Positions 29,062 through 37,934 of a stretch of 48,241 nucleotides of DNA are shown one piece after another (position 1 is the first letter of the stretch; each line of letters opens with the position of its first letter). The translations under genes and the position numbers were made by a program. Below the pieces are notes generated by a model that did not search any database, was not told the DNA's origin, and saw nothing but the letters and a program-made list of their open reading frames with translations. The stretch covers positions 1 to 48,241 of the forward strand of contig NZ_JAMZIK010000120.1 of the NCBI RefSeq assembly GCF_024178315.1, in the 5' to 3' direction. The DNA comes from Siccirubricoccus soli (GTDB taxonomy: Bacteria > Pseudomonadota > Alphaproteobacteria > Acetobacterales > Acetobacteraceae).

Positions 29062-29943
29062 ATGTCCGACACGACCGACCCCATGCAGATCCTCTCCGGC
29101 GCGCTGCCCTTCCTGAAGCGCTACGACGACCAGATCGTGGTGGTGAAATATGGCGGCCACGCCATGGGGGAGGAGGAGACGGCGCTGCGCTTCGGCCGCG
29201 ACATCGCGCTGCTGGAGCAGGTGGGGGTGAACCCCGTGGTGGTGCATGGCGGCGGGCCGCAGATCAACGCCATGCTGAAGCGCCTCAACGTGCAGTCCAC
29301 CTTCGTCCAGGGGCTGCGCGTGACGGATGAGGCGATGCTCGACGTGGTCGAGATGGTCCTCGCCGGCCCGGTGAACAAGCAGGTGGCGGAGGCGATCACC
29401 CGCGCCGGCGCCATCGCCGTCGGCATCTCCGGCAAGGATGGTGGGCTGATCCGGGCGCGGAAGCTGGTGCGCAAGGTGCGCGACCCCGACTCCCGCATCG
29501 AGCAGGTGCTCGACCTCGGCTTCGTCGGGGAGCCGGAATGCGTCGATACCCGCGTCCTCAGGCTGCTGATCGGCGCCGACATCGTGCCGGTGGTGGCGCC
29601 CGTCGGCATCGGCGCCGACGGCCAGACCTACAACATCAACGCCGATACGGTGGCAGGCGCCATCGCCGGCGCGCTCGGTGCCGAGCGGCTGCTGATGCTG
29701 ACCGACGTCGCCGGCGTGAAGGGCCCGGATGGTGTCGTCATCCCGGAGATGAATGTGGCCGAGGTGCGGGCCGGCATCGAGGCGGGCTGGATCTCCGCCG
29801 GCATGATCCCGAAGGTGGAGACCTGCATCTACGCCATCGAGAAGGGGGTGAAGGGCGCCGTCATCGTCGATGGCCGCGTCCCCCATGCGGTCCTGCGGGA
29901 GCTGTTCACCCAGGGCGGCGCCGGCACACTCATCAAGCCCTGA
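29062..29943 (+). CDS. argB: acetylglutamate kinase
   Basis: 293 residues. The amino-acid-kinase fold is clear: [110 protein letters not shown] and [11 protein letters not shown]. It phosphorylates N-acetylglutamate in arginine synthesis. The N-terminal segment before [12 protein letters not shown] is of normal length for arginine-regulated ArgB forms. argB downstream of engB is the usual alphaproteobacterial order. Its last 11 bases overlap the 3' end of the histidine kinase gene on the other strand. Confidence 0.97.
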   Translation: MSDTTDPMQILSGALPFLKRYDDQIVVVKYGGHAMGEEETALRFGRDIALLEQVGVNPVVVHGGGPQINAMLKRLNVQSTFVQGLRVTDEAMLDVVEMVLAGPVNKQVAEAITRAGAIAVGISGKDGGLIRARKLVRKVRDPDSRIEQVLDLGFVGEPECVDTRVLRLLIGADIVPVVAPVGIGADGQTYNINADTVAGAIAGALGAERLLMLTDVAGVKGPDGVVIPEMNVAEVRAGIEAGWISAGMIPKVETCIYAIEKGVKGAVIVDGRVPHAVLRELFTQGGAGTLIKP

Positions 29944-31774
29944 GGCCCGGGCCGGCGGCCTGCCCCGGCCGGGATGGGCCGGGCGGCTCCGGGGGGCCGG
30001 GGCCGCCGGGGGCGGGCGCCGCCAGGCAGTCGCGGATCGCCTGGGCCAGCGTCTCCTGGCTGAAGGGCTTGGCCAGGCAGGTCAGGCCGGCAGGGCAGGC
30101 GCCGTCCAGCTCCGCATAGCCAGTGGCCAGCAATACCGGCAGGCCGGGACGGAGCCGGGCCAGCGCTTCGGCGAGCTGCAGTCCCGTCATGCCCGGCATG
30201 GCGTGGTCGGTGATGACCAGGTCGAAGCGGGCGGTCGCGTCCAGCCGCGCCAGCGCCTCCGGACCGGAGGCGGCCGTCACCGTGCGGTGGCCGAGATCGG
30301 CCAGCATCTCTGCCAGGCTCGCCAGCACCAGCGGGTCGTCATCCACCAGCAGCACGGCCAGGGCGGGGCCGGGCGTCGCCGCCGGGGCCGGCGCGGCGGA
30401 CGGGGCGGCCGGCTCGGCCGCCGCGGCCCCGGGCAGCCAGAGCTCCGCCACCGTCCCCTGCCCCGGCGCGCTGCGCAGCAGGAAGCGCCCGCCGGATTGC
30501 GCCGCCAGCCCCTGAACCATGGCAAGGCCGAGCCCGGTGCCCCTGCCCGCCCCTTTGGTGGTGAAGAAGGGCTTCATGGCCTGGGCCAGCGTCGCCGCAT
30601 CCATGCCGGTGCCGGTATCGGTCACGGTCAGGGCGATCAGCCCCTGCTCCTCCGCCCGCCGCGGCAGAGTCGCGCCGATCGTGACGACGCCGCCCTCCGG
30701 CATCGCATCCCTGGCATTCACCACGAGGTTCAGCAGCGCCAGCTCCAATTGGTTGGCATCGGCCAGCACCGGGGGCAGGTCGGGCGGGAAGCTAATCTCC
30801 AGCCGGATGCCGGCGCGCAGGGAATTGTCCAGCAGCTCCCGTACCCCCTGCACCATGGCGGGCAGGTGCAGCCGGCTGGGCTGCAGCTTCTGGCGGCGGC
30901 CGAAGGCCAGCAGCCGCTGGGTCAGCGCCGCGCCGCGCTGCGTCCCCAGCCGGGCATTCTCCAGCAGCCGCTGGGTTCGGGCATCGCCGGGCGGCAGGCG
31001 CTTGCGCAGCAGGTCCAGGCTGCCCTGCACCGCCATCAGCAGGTTGTTGAAATCATGCGCGATCCCGCCGGTGAGCTGGCCCATCGCCTCCATCTTCTGC
31101 GCATGGTGCAGGCTGGCCTCGGCCGCCTGGCGGGTCGCGATCTCCGCCCGCAGCCTTGCATTGGCGGCATCGAGGGAGCGGGCCTGGGCGGCGAGGTCCA
31201 GCCGCATCCGCGCATGGACGCCGAAGGCGGCGGCGGCGCGCCAGGAGATGACGCAGAGCGCGACGAGCAGGACCAGGATCATCGCCGCCGCCGCCAGCCC
31301 CAGCACCGTGCCGTCCAGCGCGAAACGGGCGGCGAGCGGCAGCCCGGCCAGCAGGATGAAGGCGAGGGCGGAGTGGGCATGCGCGGCATGGATGGCGCCG
31401 GCGCCGACGCACATGCCGCCGATCGCGAAGACCCAGAAGAGCCGGTAGGTCTCGCTCTCCGGCCAGAGCCAGGCGGCGCCGCCGCCCCAGAGCAGCCCGC
31501 CGAGCCCGATGCCGAGCGCGCCGAGCCGGCCCCAGCGCCGCGGCGGCGGCCCGGTCGCCGCCCGCCGCTGCCAGCCGAGCCAGAGCAGGAACCGCCCCGC
31601 CGCCAGCAGCAGCATCGCAGCCAGCCAGGGCAGCAGCCGCGCCCGCGGCACCGCCTGCCACATGACGCCGGCCATGAGCAGGGCGTTCACCATCGTCACC
31701 AGGGTCGCGAACGGCGTCTGGCGGAACATCACCGCCACGCGCTCGGCCTCGATCTCCGCGGCCTCCCGGTGCAT
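29933..31774 (-). CDS. hybrid sensor histidine kinase with C-terminal receiver
   Basis: 613 residues from the ATG at 31774; an in-frame start at 31834 would add an unlikely 20-residue extension. Six or more hydrophobic segments (residues about 15-190) form an integral membrane sensor without an obvious periplasmic domain. A HisKA domain follows ([20 protein letters not shown], phosphorylated His), then HATPase ([35 protein letters not shown]), an Ala/Pro linker, and a receiver with [25 protein letters not shown] (phospho-Asp) and CLAKPFS. Such orphan hybrid kinases pass phosphate to partners encoded elsewhere. No response regulator or output gene lies next to it. It is downstream of panC and converges on argB with an 11-base overlap. 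Confidence 0.9.
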   Translation of the reverse strand: MHREAAEIEAERVAVMFRQTPFATLVTMVNALLMAGVMWQAVPRARLLPWLAAMLLLAAGRFLLWLGWQRRAATGPPPRRWGRLGALGIGLGGLLWGGGAAWLWPESETYRLFWVFAIGGMCVGAGAIHAAHAHSALAFILLAGLPLAARFALDGTVLGLAAAAMILVLLVALCVISWRAAAAFGVHARMRLDLAAQARSLDAANARLRAEIATRQAAEASLHHAQKMEAMGQLTGGIAHDFNNLLMAVQGSLDLLRKRLPPGDARTQRLLENARLGTQRGAALTQRLLAFGRRQKLQPSRLHLPAMVQGVRELLDNSLRAGIRLEISFPPDLPPVLADANQLELALLNLVVNARDAMPEGGVVTIGATLPRRAEEQGLIALTVTDTGTGMDAATLAQAMKPFFTTKGAGRGTGLGLAMVQGLAAQSGGRFLLRSAPGQGTVAELWLPGAAAAEPAAPSAAPAPAATPGPALAVLLVDDDPLVLASLAEMLADLGHRTVTAASGPEALARLDATARFDLVITDHAMPGMTGLQLAEALARLRPGLPVLLATGYAELDGACPAGLTCLAKPFSQETLAQAIRDCLAAPAPGGPGPPEPPGPSRPGQAAGPGLRA

Positions 31775-31855
31775 CAGCCGGGCCGGGCATGTGGGGGGGC
31801 CTGCCGGACCATGCGTCCATCCTCGGCCTGTCATTCCTGCGACTATTCTACGCCG

Positions 31856-31875
31856 CCGGACACGGTGCCGTCCGG
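31856..31875. terminator. short hairpin after panC
   Basis: CCGGAC at 31856-31861 pairs with GTCCGG at 31870-31875 around an 8-base loop, in the 156-base gap between panC and the histidine kinase gene (both minus strand). A terminator role is plausible but the stem is short and no T run follows. Confidence 0.35.
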
Positions 31876-31930
31876 GCGATCCGGCGCTGCACGCGAGAAT
31901 GTGCGCCGGCGGAATGGCAGGCCGGCGCCG

Positions 31931-32749
31931 CTACCCCGCCGCGATGTTGTCCAGCAGCCGCACGCTGCCGAGCCGGGCGGCGGCGATCAGCCTGCCCGGC
32001 CGCGCCGTGGTCTCGCGCAGCGTCTCCGGCTCCACCAGCGCCAGGTAGTCCACGCCGAAGCCGAGGGCGGCGAGACCGGCCCGCGCCTCCGCGAGCGCCG
32101 CCGCCGGGGCGGTGCCGGCGGCCATGGCGGCGGCCGCCGCCTGCATCGCCTGGTGCAGCCGCGGCGCCAGGGCGCGCTCCTGCGGCCCGAGGAAGCGGTT
32201 GCGGGAGGACATGGCGAGCCCGTCCGCCTCCCGCACCGTCTCGCCGCCCAGGATGCGCAGCGGCAGGTCCAGGTCGGCGACCATGCGGCGGATCACCTGG
32301 TATTGCTGCCAGTCCTTCTCGCCGAACACCGCGACGGCGGCGCCGGTCTGCAGGAAGAGCTTGGCGCAGACCGTGGCGACGCCGCGGAAATGCCCGGGGC
32401 GCGCGGCGCCCTCCCAGCCCTCGGCGGGGCCGGCGACCTCGATGCTGGTGGCGCGGCCTTCCGGATACATGGCGGCGACGCTCGGCAGCCAGACCAGGTC
32501 GCAGCCGGCCGCGTCCAGCTTGGCGAGGTCCCCCGCCTCGTCGCGCGGGTAGCGGGAGAGGTCCTCGTTCGGGCCGAATTGCAGCGGGTTGACGAAGATG
32601 GAGGTGATGACGGGCAGCCCCGTCGCCTGCGCCGCCGCGACCAGGGAGAGATGCCCCTCATGCAGCGCGCCCATGGTCGGCACCAGGGCCAGGGGGCCGC
32701 GCGCGGCGCGGGCGGCGCGCAGCGCATCGAGGTCGCGGAGGATCTGCAT
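31931..32749 (-). CDS. panC: pantoate-beta-alanine ligase (pantothenate synthetase)
   Basis: 272 residues. VPTMGALHEGHLSLV carries the H-x-G-H nucleotide-binding motif; TSIFVNPLQFGPNEDLSRYP, LWLPS-like segment VWLPSVAAMYPEGRAT, FGEKDWQQYQVIRRMV and SSRNRFLGPQE (the KMSKS-like region) are all typical. The enzyme joins pantoate and beta-alanine using ATP, the last step of pantothenate synthesis. Length is normal. It is divergent from the RlmI-like gene across a 140-base gap, and no panB or panD is adjacent. Confidence 0.97.
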   Translation of the reverse strand: MQILRDLDALRAARAARGPLALVPTMGALHEGHLSLVAAAQATGLPVITSIFVNPLQFGPNEDLSRYPRDEAGDLAKLDAAGCDLVWLPSVAAMYPEGRATSIEVAGPAEGWEGAARPGHFRGVATVCAKLFLQTGAAVAVFGEKDWQQYQVIRRMVADLDLPLRILGGETVREADGLAMSSRNRFLGPQERALAPRLHQAMQAAAAAMAAGTAPAAALAEARAGLAALGFGVDYLALVEPETLRETTARPGRLIAAARLGSVRLLDNIAAG

Positions 32750-32889
32750 GGTGTCTGACGTTCTCCCGTCCCGGGCGGCATTCCGCCGTCCCGGGCCTCA
32801 ATTCCCGGATCGCCAGCCGCGGCTGGCCGTCCCCCTCTGCCCCGGCGCGCGTTGCGCCGCAAGCCGGGCGGCGCCATGGTCCGCCCCCC

Positions 32890-34080
32890 ATGACCGCGCC
32901 GCATCCCCTGCTCCGCCTGCTGCCCCGCCATGACCGGCGGGTGAAGGAAGGCCACCCCTGGGCCTTCTCCAACGAGATCGCCATGACGCCGGAGGCCCGC
33001 GCCCTGCCCCCCGGCGCGCCGGTGCGGCTGGAGGGGGATGACGGGGTGCGCCACGGCACCTGGCTGTTCAACCCGCACAGCCTGATCGCGGCGCGGCGGG
33101 TGGATGCGGACCCGGCCGCCCTGCTGGACGCGGCCTGGTGCCGGGCGCGGCTGGGCGCGGCGCTGGCGCTGCGGGAGAGGCTCTATCCCGGCAACCCGTA
33201 CTACCGGCTGGTCCATGCCGAGGCGGACGGGCTGCCGGGCCTGGTCATCGACCGCTATGGCGATGCGTTGGCGCTGCAGGCCAACACCGCCGGCATGGAG
33301 TGGCTGACCCCTGCCCTGCTGGAGGCGCTGGAGGGGATGTTCGCCCCCCGCCTCATCATCGGCCGCAACGACGCCTCGGTGCGCAAGCTGGAGGGGCTGG
33401 CGGAGGAGGTGAAGGTGCTGCGCGGCGCCCCCGGCCCGGTCACGGTGGAGGAGGCCGGGCTGCGCTTCGCGGTCGATCTCCTCTCCGGCCAGAAGACCGG
33501 TTGGTTCTTCGACCAGCGGGAGAACCGGGCGCGGGTCGCCGCCCTGGCGCCGGGCGCGACGGTGCTGGACGCCTTCTGCCATACCGGCGGCTTCGGCCTG
33601 GCGGCGGCGAAGGCGGGGGCGGCGCAGGTGACGCTGCTGGACCGCAGCGCGCCGGCGCTGGAGATCGCGCTGGACTCCGCGCGGGCCAACGGGCTGGCGG
33701 AGCGGGTGGCGGCAGAGCGCGGCGAGGCGCTGGAGGTGCTGGAGCGCTGGGGCCGCGAGGGGCGGCGCTTCGACATCGTGGTGGCCGACCCGCCGGCCTT
33801 CGCCAAATCCCGCCGCGACCAGCCGGCGGCGCTGCGCGGCTATGGCAAGCTGGCGCGGCTGGCGGCGGCGCTGGTGGCGCCGGGCGGGTTCCTCTTCATC
33901 GCCTCCTGCTCCCACCATGTCGCGCCCGGGGAGTTCGCGGATGCGGTGATCGGCGGGCTGCTGCGGCCGCGCCGCGCCATGAAGCTGCTGGTCCAGAGCG
34001 GCGCCGGGCCGGACCACCCGGTGCACCCGCTGCTGCCGGAAAGCGCCTATCTGAAGGCGCTGCTCTTCCAGCTCGGATGA
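32890..34080 (+). CDS. rlmI: class I SAM-dependent rRNA methyltransferase, RlmI-like
   Basis: 396 residues. An N-terminal PUA-like domain (RHDRRVKEGHPWAFSNEI) is followed by the middle domain (LVHAEADGLPGLVIDRYGD) and the methyltransferase domain: WFFDQRENRARVAALA, VLDAFCHTGGFGLAAAKAG (SAM motif I), DIVVADPPAFAKSRRD (catalytic motif) and FIASCSHHVAPGEFA. RlmI of E. coli makes m5C1962 in 23S rRNA, and this protein matches its domain order and length; the exact site is inferred. Its stop overlaps the start of the DUF3293 gene (ATGA). Confidence 0.9.
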   Translation: MTAPHPLLRLLPRHDRRVKEGHPWAFSNEIAMTPEARALPPGAPVRLEGDDGVRHGTWLFNPHSLIAARRVDADPAALLDAAWCRARLGAALALRERLYPGNPYYRLVHAEADGLPGLVIDRYGDALALQANTAGMEWLTPALLEALEGMFAPRLIIGRNDASVRKLEGLAEEVKVLRGAPGPVTVEEAGLRFAVDLLSGQKTGWFFDQRENRARVAALAPGATVLDAFCHTGGFGLAAAKAGAAQVTLLDRSAPALEIALDSARANGLAERVAAERGEALEVLERWGREGRRFDIVVADPPAFAKSRRDQPAALRGYGKLARLAAALVAPGGFLFIASCSHHVAPGEFADAVIGGLLRPRRAMKLLVQSGAGPDHPVHPLLPESAYLKALLFQLG

Positions 34081-34484
34081 GCGCGCGGCTGCGGCAGGCC
34101 TATGCCCGCACGACCTATGAGGCGGCGGGGGCCAGGGCCTGGGTGGGACGGCGGAGCCCGGAGGTGGACGCGCTGCTGGCGCGGCTCGGCGGCCGGCAGG
34201 GCGGCTTCGTCACCGCCTGGAATCCGTATAGCCGGAAGATGCCGCGCGGCTGGAACGACCGGGCGCTGGCGCGGCTGCGCCAGGCGGCGCGGCGCCTGCC
34301 GATGGCGGAGGGCGAGGGCGGGCTGGAGGACTGGGCGGAGCGCCACCTGTTCCTGGCGGCGGACCCCCGGCGCATCGCGGTGCTGGCGCGGCGCTTCCGG
34401 CAGGCGGCGATCGTGACACTCCGGCAGGGTAGGGTGGCGAGGCTGGTGGTGTTGGCCGGGCCTAGGATGCAGCAGGCCGGCTAA
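34077..34484 (+). CDS. DUF3293 domain-containing protein
   Basis: 135 residues, start overlapping the previous stop (ATGA). The segment GGFVTAWNPYSRKMPRGWND is the signature of DUF3293, in which small proteins have a core reading x-F-I-T-A-x-N-P-x-S. Function is unknown. Coupling to an rRNA methyltransferase gene suggests shared expression rather than shared function. The frame is G+C-rich like its left-hand neighbour and unlike the gene to its right. Confidence 0.8.
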   Translation: MSARLRQAYARTTYEAAGARAWVGRRSPEVDALLARLGGRQGGFVTAWNPYSRKMPRGWNDRALARLRQAARRLPMAEGEGGLEDWAERHLFLAADPRRIAVLARRFRQAAIVTLRQGRVARLVVLAGPRMQQAG

Positions 34485-34562
34485 GCGAACGGCAGGCGCT
34501 GTGACAGCGTGGCAGGCCGTTTATAACTGGAACGGATGCCTAATCCACGGTAGAATGTCTCG

Positions 34563-35045
34563 ATGGAAGCCGATGCTCTCCAAGACCGACACAGCCCGAT
34601 CGGCATCTATTACCTCGCGGAAGATTTCCTTCGGGCAGCGGCTCAATCCGCCATGGCGCAAGACTCAGGCGAGTTGCGCCTTCGCTTTACGCACTTCGTC
34701 ACCTACCACCTCCACTGTCATTCGATCGAACTGGCGCTTAAGGCGTTTCTTCGCGCCCGGCACGTTAGTAACGACGCCCTGAAATTCAAATATGGCCACA
34801 ACCTGAAGATCATGCTTCGCGATGCATGTGCCGAAGGATTGGCCCTCCAGAGTTACGAGGCGCACACGCACGTCATTGTGGATTGGCTGAATGCATGTGG
34901 GAAAGCGCAGACATTCCGGTACTCCGAGACAGGCTACTTTGAGCTGCCCGCGCTTACTGACGTGCGGGCGACAAATGAGCGTCTTCTTTCGGCCGTGAAG
35001 TCGGCCTGTCTAGCCGCAACGAGGCCGTCCGGTTCAACCTGCTGA
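34563..35045 (+). CDS. hypothetical protein, HEPN-like, compositionally foreign
   Basis: 160 residues, predicted mostly helical. YYLAEDFLRAA, HCHSIELALKAFLRAR and KFKYGHNLKIMLRDACAEGL resemble HEPN-type helical-bundle proteins, which often act as RNases, toxins or nucleotide-binding partners, but I do not see a clean R-x4-6-H active site. DNA composition is visibly poorer in G+C, with far more A/T-ending codons than any neighbour, so recent transfer is likely. GTGACA near 34501 and TATAAC at 34522 may be its promoter, though the spacing is short. No partner antitoxin or nucleotidyltransferase gene is adjacent. It ends against the triple-hairpin terminator copy B. No transposase or attachment site is visible. 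Confidence 0.65.
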   Translation: MEADALQDRHSPIGIYYLAEDFLRAAAQSAMAQDSGELRLRFTHFVTYHLHCHSIELALKAFLRARHVSNDALKFKYGHNLKIMLRDACAEGLALQSYEAHTHVIVDWLNACGKAQTFRYSETGYFELPALTDVRATNERLLSAVKSACLAATRPSGSTC

Positions 35046-35058
35046 CCCCCACCGGGGT

Positions 35059-35133
35059 CCGGGGAGGGGTCCCCTCCCCGGCGGAGGTGCAGGAGGCAGC
35101 GCCTCCTGCCGGGGGTTTGGGGGCGGAGCCCCC
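35059..35133. terminator. triple-hairpin bidirectional terminator, copy B
   Basis: The hairpins are 35059-35081 (10 pairs, loop GTC), 35089-35109 (9 pairs, loop AGC) and 35119-35133 (6 pairs, loop GGA). Loops and order are identical to copy A (4940-5015), while stem bases differ in matched pairs. It sits between the HEPN-like gene and the convergent hypothetical gene. Confidence 0.7.
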
Positions 35134-35144
35134 ATCTCACCCCC

Positions 35145-35522
35145 CTATCGCAGCGCCCGCGCCGCCCGGCGCCGGCACTGCTTCTGCAGCCGCGCCAGAT
35201 CGGCCGGCGGCAGGTCGAAGGCTTCCAGCGCCGCGTAGCAGCGATGGGTCTCGGTCATGTTCTGGAAGAAGCCGCGCAGGTCGCCGCTGACCCGCGCGCG
35301 CGCCGCGGCCAGTTCGGCCGCCTCGTATTCCGCCAGGGCCTGGCGGAAGGCCGCCTGCAGCCCGGCATCGCCATGGAAGCGCGGCCCCTTCCCGCGACGC
35401 GGCCATTCCAGCCGCAGCTTCTCCGGTGCGGCCGGGTCGGGCGGCGGGACAAAGAAATCAGCGGGCAAGCCAAGCAGCGCCAGGGGTCTGACCCCGGCAA
35501 GAGGCGTCATACGGCGTTCCAT
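35145..35522 (-). CDS. hypothetical protein
   Basis: 125 residues if started at the ATG at 35522; a second ATG, at 35510, is equally possible and no strong ribosome site decides. I do not recognise a family. The product is mixed helical, with a proline-rich stretch (FFVPPPDPAAPEK), then a charged helical C-terminal half with AEYEAAELAAARARVSGDLR and TETHRCYAALEAFDLPPADL, and a basic end (QKQCRRRAARALR). No signal peptide or membrane helix is seen. A 13-base palindrome, GGGGTCTGACCCC at 35483-35495, overlaps codons 10-14, so the true start may lie further in. Confidence 0.55.
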   Translation of the reverse strand: MERRMTPLAGVRPLALLGLPADFFVPPPDPAAPEKLRLEWPRRGKGPRFHGDAGLQAAFRQALAEYEAAELAAARARVSGDLRGFFQNMTETHRCYAALEAFDLPPADLARLQKQCRRRAARALR

Positions 35523-35687
35523 CCCAATCACCTGCTTCTTGTGCTCTTGGCAGTGCGAGGGGCCCGCGAGCGGACCCTGCCGCAAATGTAACTCAGGCCG
35601 GGCAGCCTGACGAGCAGGTGAATCGGTCACAGCATGACGCCGGACCGCGGCATCGCGGCCACAGAGCCCATGGAAATCGCTGCCGAT

Positions 35688-35701
35688 TTGACCTGCATCA
35701 A
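35688..35701. promoter_or_regulatory. FNR/FixK/Dnr-type binding site
   Basis: TTGAC-CTGC-ATCAA, a 14-base near-palindrome matching the FNR/FixK consensus TTGAT-N4-ATCAA except for one base. It lies 73 bases before the CBS-BON gene start. If centred at -41.5, transcription would begin near 35736. CBS-domain proteins are known members of low-oxygen regulons in alphaproteobacteria. A clear -10 hexamer is not visible. Confidence 0.55.
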
Positions 35702-35774
35702 GCCGAAGTGGCGGATTTGGCGGCAGGGTGAATGACAGGGAAGCAACCAAATCTTCATTGCAAGGATATCTGTC

Positions 35775-36467
35775 ATGCTGGCTCGCGACCTGATGACCCC
35801 GAACCCCGTCACCGTCCCGCCCGAGGCGCCGGTGACGGCGGTGGCGGAGCTGCTCGCCCGGCGCGGCATTTCCGCCGTGCCGGTGGTGGATGCCGCCGGC
35901 AAGCCGCTCGGCATCGTCACCGAGGGCGATCTGATCCGCCGCCTGGCGGATGCGCCGCCCGGCCCCCTCACCTGGTTCCTCGACATCTTCCGCGACCCGA
36001 CGCCGCTGGCGCAGCGCTACCTGAAGGCGCATGGCGCGGTGGCGCGGGAGGTGATGACGACGCCGCTGGTGACGGTGGGGCAGGAAGCCTCGGCCGAGGA
36101 GATCTCCCGGCTCATGGAGAAGCACCGCATCCGCCGCGTGCTGGTGGAGCGCGAGGGGGTGCTGGTGGGCCTGGTCAGCCGCGCCGACCTGCTGCGCGCC
36201 GTGCTGCGGGCGGCGCAGCCGGACAGCGCGCGGCTGGAGGACCGGGCGGTGCTGCACGGCATCCTCGCCGCCTTCCGCGAGCAGCCCTGGACCGACACCT
36301 TCTGGGTCTTCCCCGATGTCGCCGGGGGGCGGGTGACGCTCTACGGCTTCGCCCGGTCCGAGGTGATGCGGGAGGGGCTGAAGCGCCTGGCCGCCGGGGT
36401 GGCGGGGGTGCGTGCCGTGGAGGACCGGATGACGCCCATGCCGCTGATCCTGCGGGCGATGCTTTGA
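35775..36467 (+). CDS. CBS domain pair plus BON domain protein
   Basis: 230 residues, with AAGGA upstream. Two CBS repeats occupy residues about 1-60 (MTPNPVTVPPEAPVTAVAEL, AVPVVDAAGKPLGIVTEGDL) and 90-140 (VMTTPLVTVGQEASAEEISR, RVLVEREGVLVGLVSRADLL). A BON-like domain follows to the C-terminus (VTLYGFARSEVMREGLKRLA, GVAGVRAVEDRM). CBS pairs bind adenine nucleotides and sense energy state; BON domains bind membranes or partner proteins. No enzymatic domain is attached. The upstream FNR/FixK-like box suggests expression at low oxygen. Its end is followed within 6 bases by a two-hairpin element. Confidence 0.9.
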   Translation: MLARDLMTPNPVTVPPEAPVTAVAELLARRGISAVPVVDAAGKPLGIVTEGDLIRRLADAPPGPLTWFLDIFRDPTPLAQRYLKAHGAVAREVMTTPLVTVGQEASAEEISRLMEKHRIRRVLVEREGVLVGLVSRADLLRAVLRAAQPDSARLEDRAVLHGILAAFREQPWTDTFWVFPDVAGGRVTLYGFARSEVMREGLKRLAAGVAGVRAVEDRMTPMPLILRAML

Positions 36468-36473
36468 TATTCC

Positions 36474-36560
36474 CCACGGCGTCGCTGCGCGCCGCCGCGA
36501 GGGCCCCGACCTCGCCGGGCGAGCGGCGCCCCGCACAGCCTGCCGCGGCAAAGCCGCGGG
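36474..36560 (-). repeat. gene-3'-end two-hairpin element, copy E1 (inverted)
   Basis: Read on the minus strand it has a GC hairpin (GCGGCTTTGCCGC core), then GGCTGTGCG, then a spacer with CGGGGCCC, then CGCGCAGCGACGCCGTGGGG. It begins 6 bases after the stop of the CBS-BON gene. Together with copy E2 it fills the 310-base gap between two convergent genes, each copy next to its own gene. I see no gene in that gap. Confidence 0.6.
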
Positions 36561-36681
36561 CAGGGCAACGGGCGGCGGGGCTCGGGGGCGGCGCCTTATT
36601 TGAAGGGCTTGCCGGCGGATGTGGCGGCGTGGCTCCGGCGGGTTGGCCTCAACCTGACGCGCGGCGCAGACGCGCCGCCCG

Positions 36682-36777
36682 GTGTCCTTCCGCGGCCCTG
36701 CCGCGGAAGGCTGTGCGAGGCCTGGGGCATTCAGCGCCTCCGGGGCCCACGAAGCCGCGCGGCGGTTTCGTCGGGAG
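36682..36777 (+). repeat. gene-3'-end two-hairpin element, copy E2
   Basis: The first hairpin is CTTCCGCGG...CCGCGGAAG, then GGCTGTGCGAGGCCTGGGGC, then CGCCTCCGGGGCCCACG and a hairpin in CGAAGCCGCGCGGCGGTTTCG. It ends immediately before the stop codon of the convergent tctC-type gene at 36778. Confidence 0.6.
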
Positions 36778-37749
36778 TTAACCCGGCTGGATGCCGCCCT
36801 GCCGGATCACCTCCGGCCAGACGCGCAGCTCCGCCGCCAGGCGCTGGCGCAGCGCCGCGGCGTCGCCATCCATCAGCACCACGCCGCGGGCCTCGACATT
36901 CTGCCGCAGCGCCGGCGCCTCCAGCACCTTGCGCAGCACCGTGAACAGCTTGCGGCGGATCGGCTCCGGCGTGCCGGGCGGGCAGAACAGCCCCTGCCAG
37001 AGCACGCCGTCGCAGCCCTGGAAGCTCTCCGACACGGAGGGCAGGTCCGGCATCATCGGGATGCGCTGCGGCGAGGAGATGACGATCGGCTGCGCGGCGC
37101 CGTCGCCCAGCAGCGGCTGGGAATCGAGCGGCGTGGCATAGAACAGGTCGATCCGGCCGGAGCGCAGCTCCACCAGCGCCGGCCCGCCGCCGCGATAGGG
37201 GATGTGGGTGATCTCGATGCCGGCGCGCTGCAGCAGCAGCTCCGTCAGCAGGTGATTCACCGAACCGGAGCCGGAGCTGCCGTAATTCAGCTCCCCCGGC
37301 TTCCGCTTCGCCAGCTCGATCAGCTCCGGCAGGGTGCGGGCGGGCAGGCCCTTCCGTGCGAGCAGGACGAAGGGGCTGTAATAGACCTCACCGATCGGCT
37401 CCAGCTCCTTCAGCGGATCCTTCGGCGTCGCGCCCGGCATCAGGGCCGGGTTGATCGCCAGGCTGTTGGTGCCGATCAGCAGCGTATGGCCGGCCGGCCG
37501 GGCATTGGCGACGGCGGTGGAGGCGATGGCGGTGGCGGCGCCGGTGCGGTTCTCCACCACCACGGGCTGGCCCAGCTCCTGCGCCATCTTCTCTGCGACG
37601 AGGCGGACCATGGTGTCGGTCAGCGCGCCGGGCGCGTAGCCGATGACGAGGGTGATGGGCCGGTCGGGATACTCCGCCGCGCGGGCGATGGCGGGAAGGG
37701 CCAGGAAGGAAGCGGTGCTGGCGGCAAGCAACTGGCGGCGAGTGGACAA
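36778..37749 (-). CDS. tripartite tricarboxylate transporter substrate-binding protein (Bug/TctC family)
   Basis: 323 residues if started at the TTG at 37749, which has GGAG seven bases upstream; no ATG gives a sensible signal peptide. The N-terminus STRRQLLAASTASFLALPAI ends with ARA and is a signal peptide with a twin-arginine-like start. The mature part begins EYPDRPITLVIGYAPGALTD, and GELNYGSSGSGSVNHLLTEL, ITHIPYRGGGPALVELRSG and PDLPSVSESFQG are typical of the family. Bug proteins bind small carboxylates and related metabolites in the periplasm. No tctA or tctB gene is nearby, so this is an orphan binding protein. The aapJ-like gene upstream lies 185 bases away on the same strand. Confidence 0.88.
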   Translation of the reverse strand: MSTRRQLLAASTASFLALPAIARAAEYPDRPITLVIGYAPGALTDTMVRLVAEKMAQELGQPVVVENRTGAATAIASTAVANARPAGHTLLIGTNSLAINPALMPGATPKDPLKELEPIGEVYYSPFVLLARKGLPARTLPELIELAKRKPGELNYGSSGSGSVNHLLTELLLQRAGIEITHIPYRGGGPALVELRSGRIDLFYATPLDSQPLLGDGAAQPIVISSPQRIPMMPDLPSVSESFQGCDGVLWQGLFCPPGTPEPIRRKLFTVLRKVLEAPALRQNVEARGVVLMDGDAAALRQRLAAELRVWPEVIRQGGIQPG

Positions 37750-37934
37750 AAGCAGGCTCCGGCGTTTTCGCGGCCCGGGGTTTAGCCCCGCCCCGGGCAG
37801 CGGCCAAGCCGAGGCCGCCCCTGCGGCGCCGCATGCGGGTCGGCCTGCCGTGGCCCTGCAAGACAAGCCGCCCCGGGCGGCGCCAGGGCCGAAGGCGCGC
37901 CGCGGCGCCCTCGGCGATCTGGCGGCAGGCCCGC

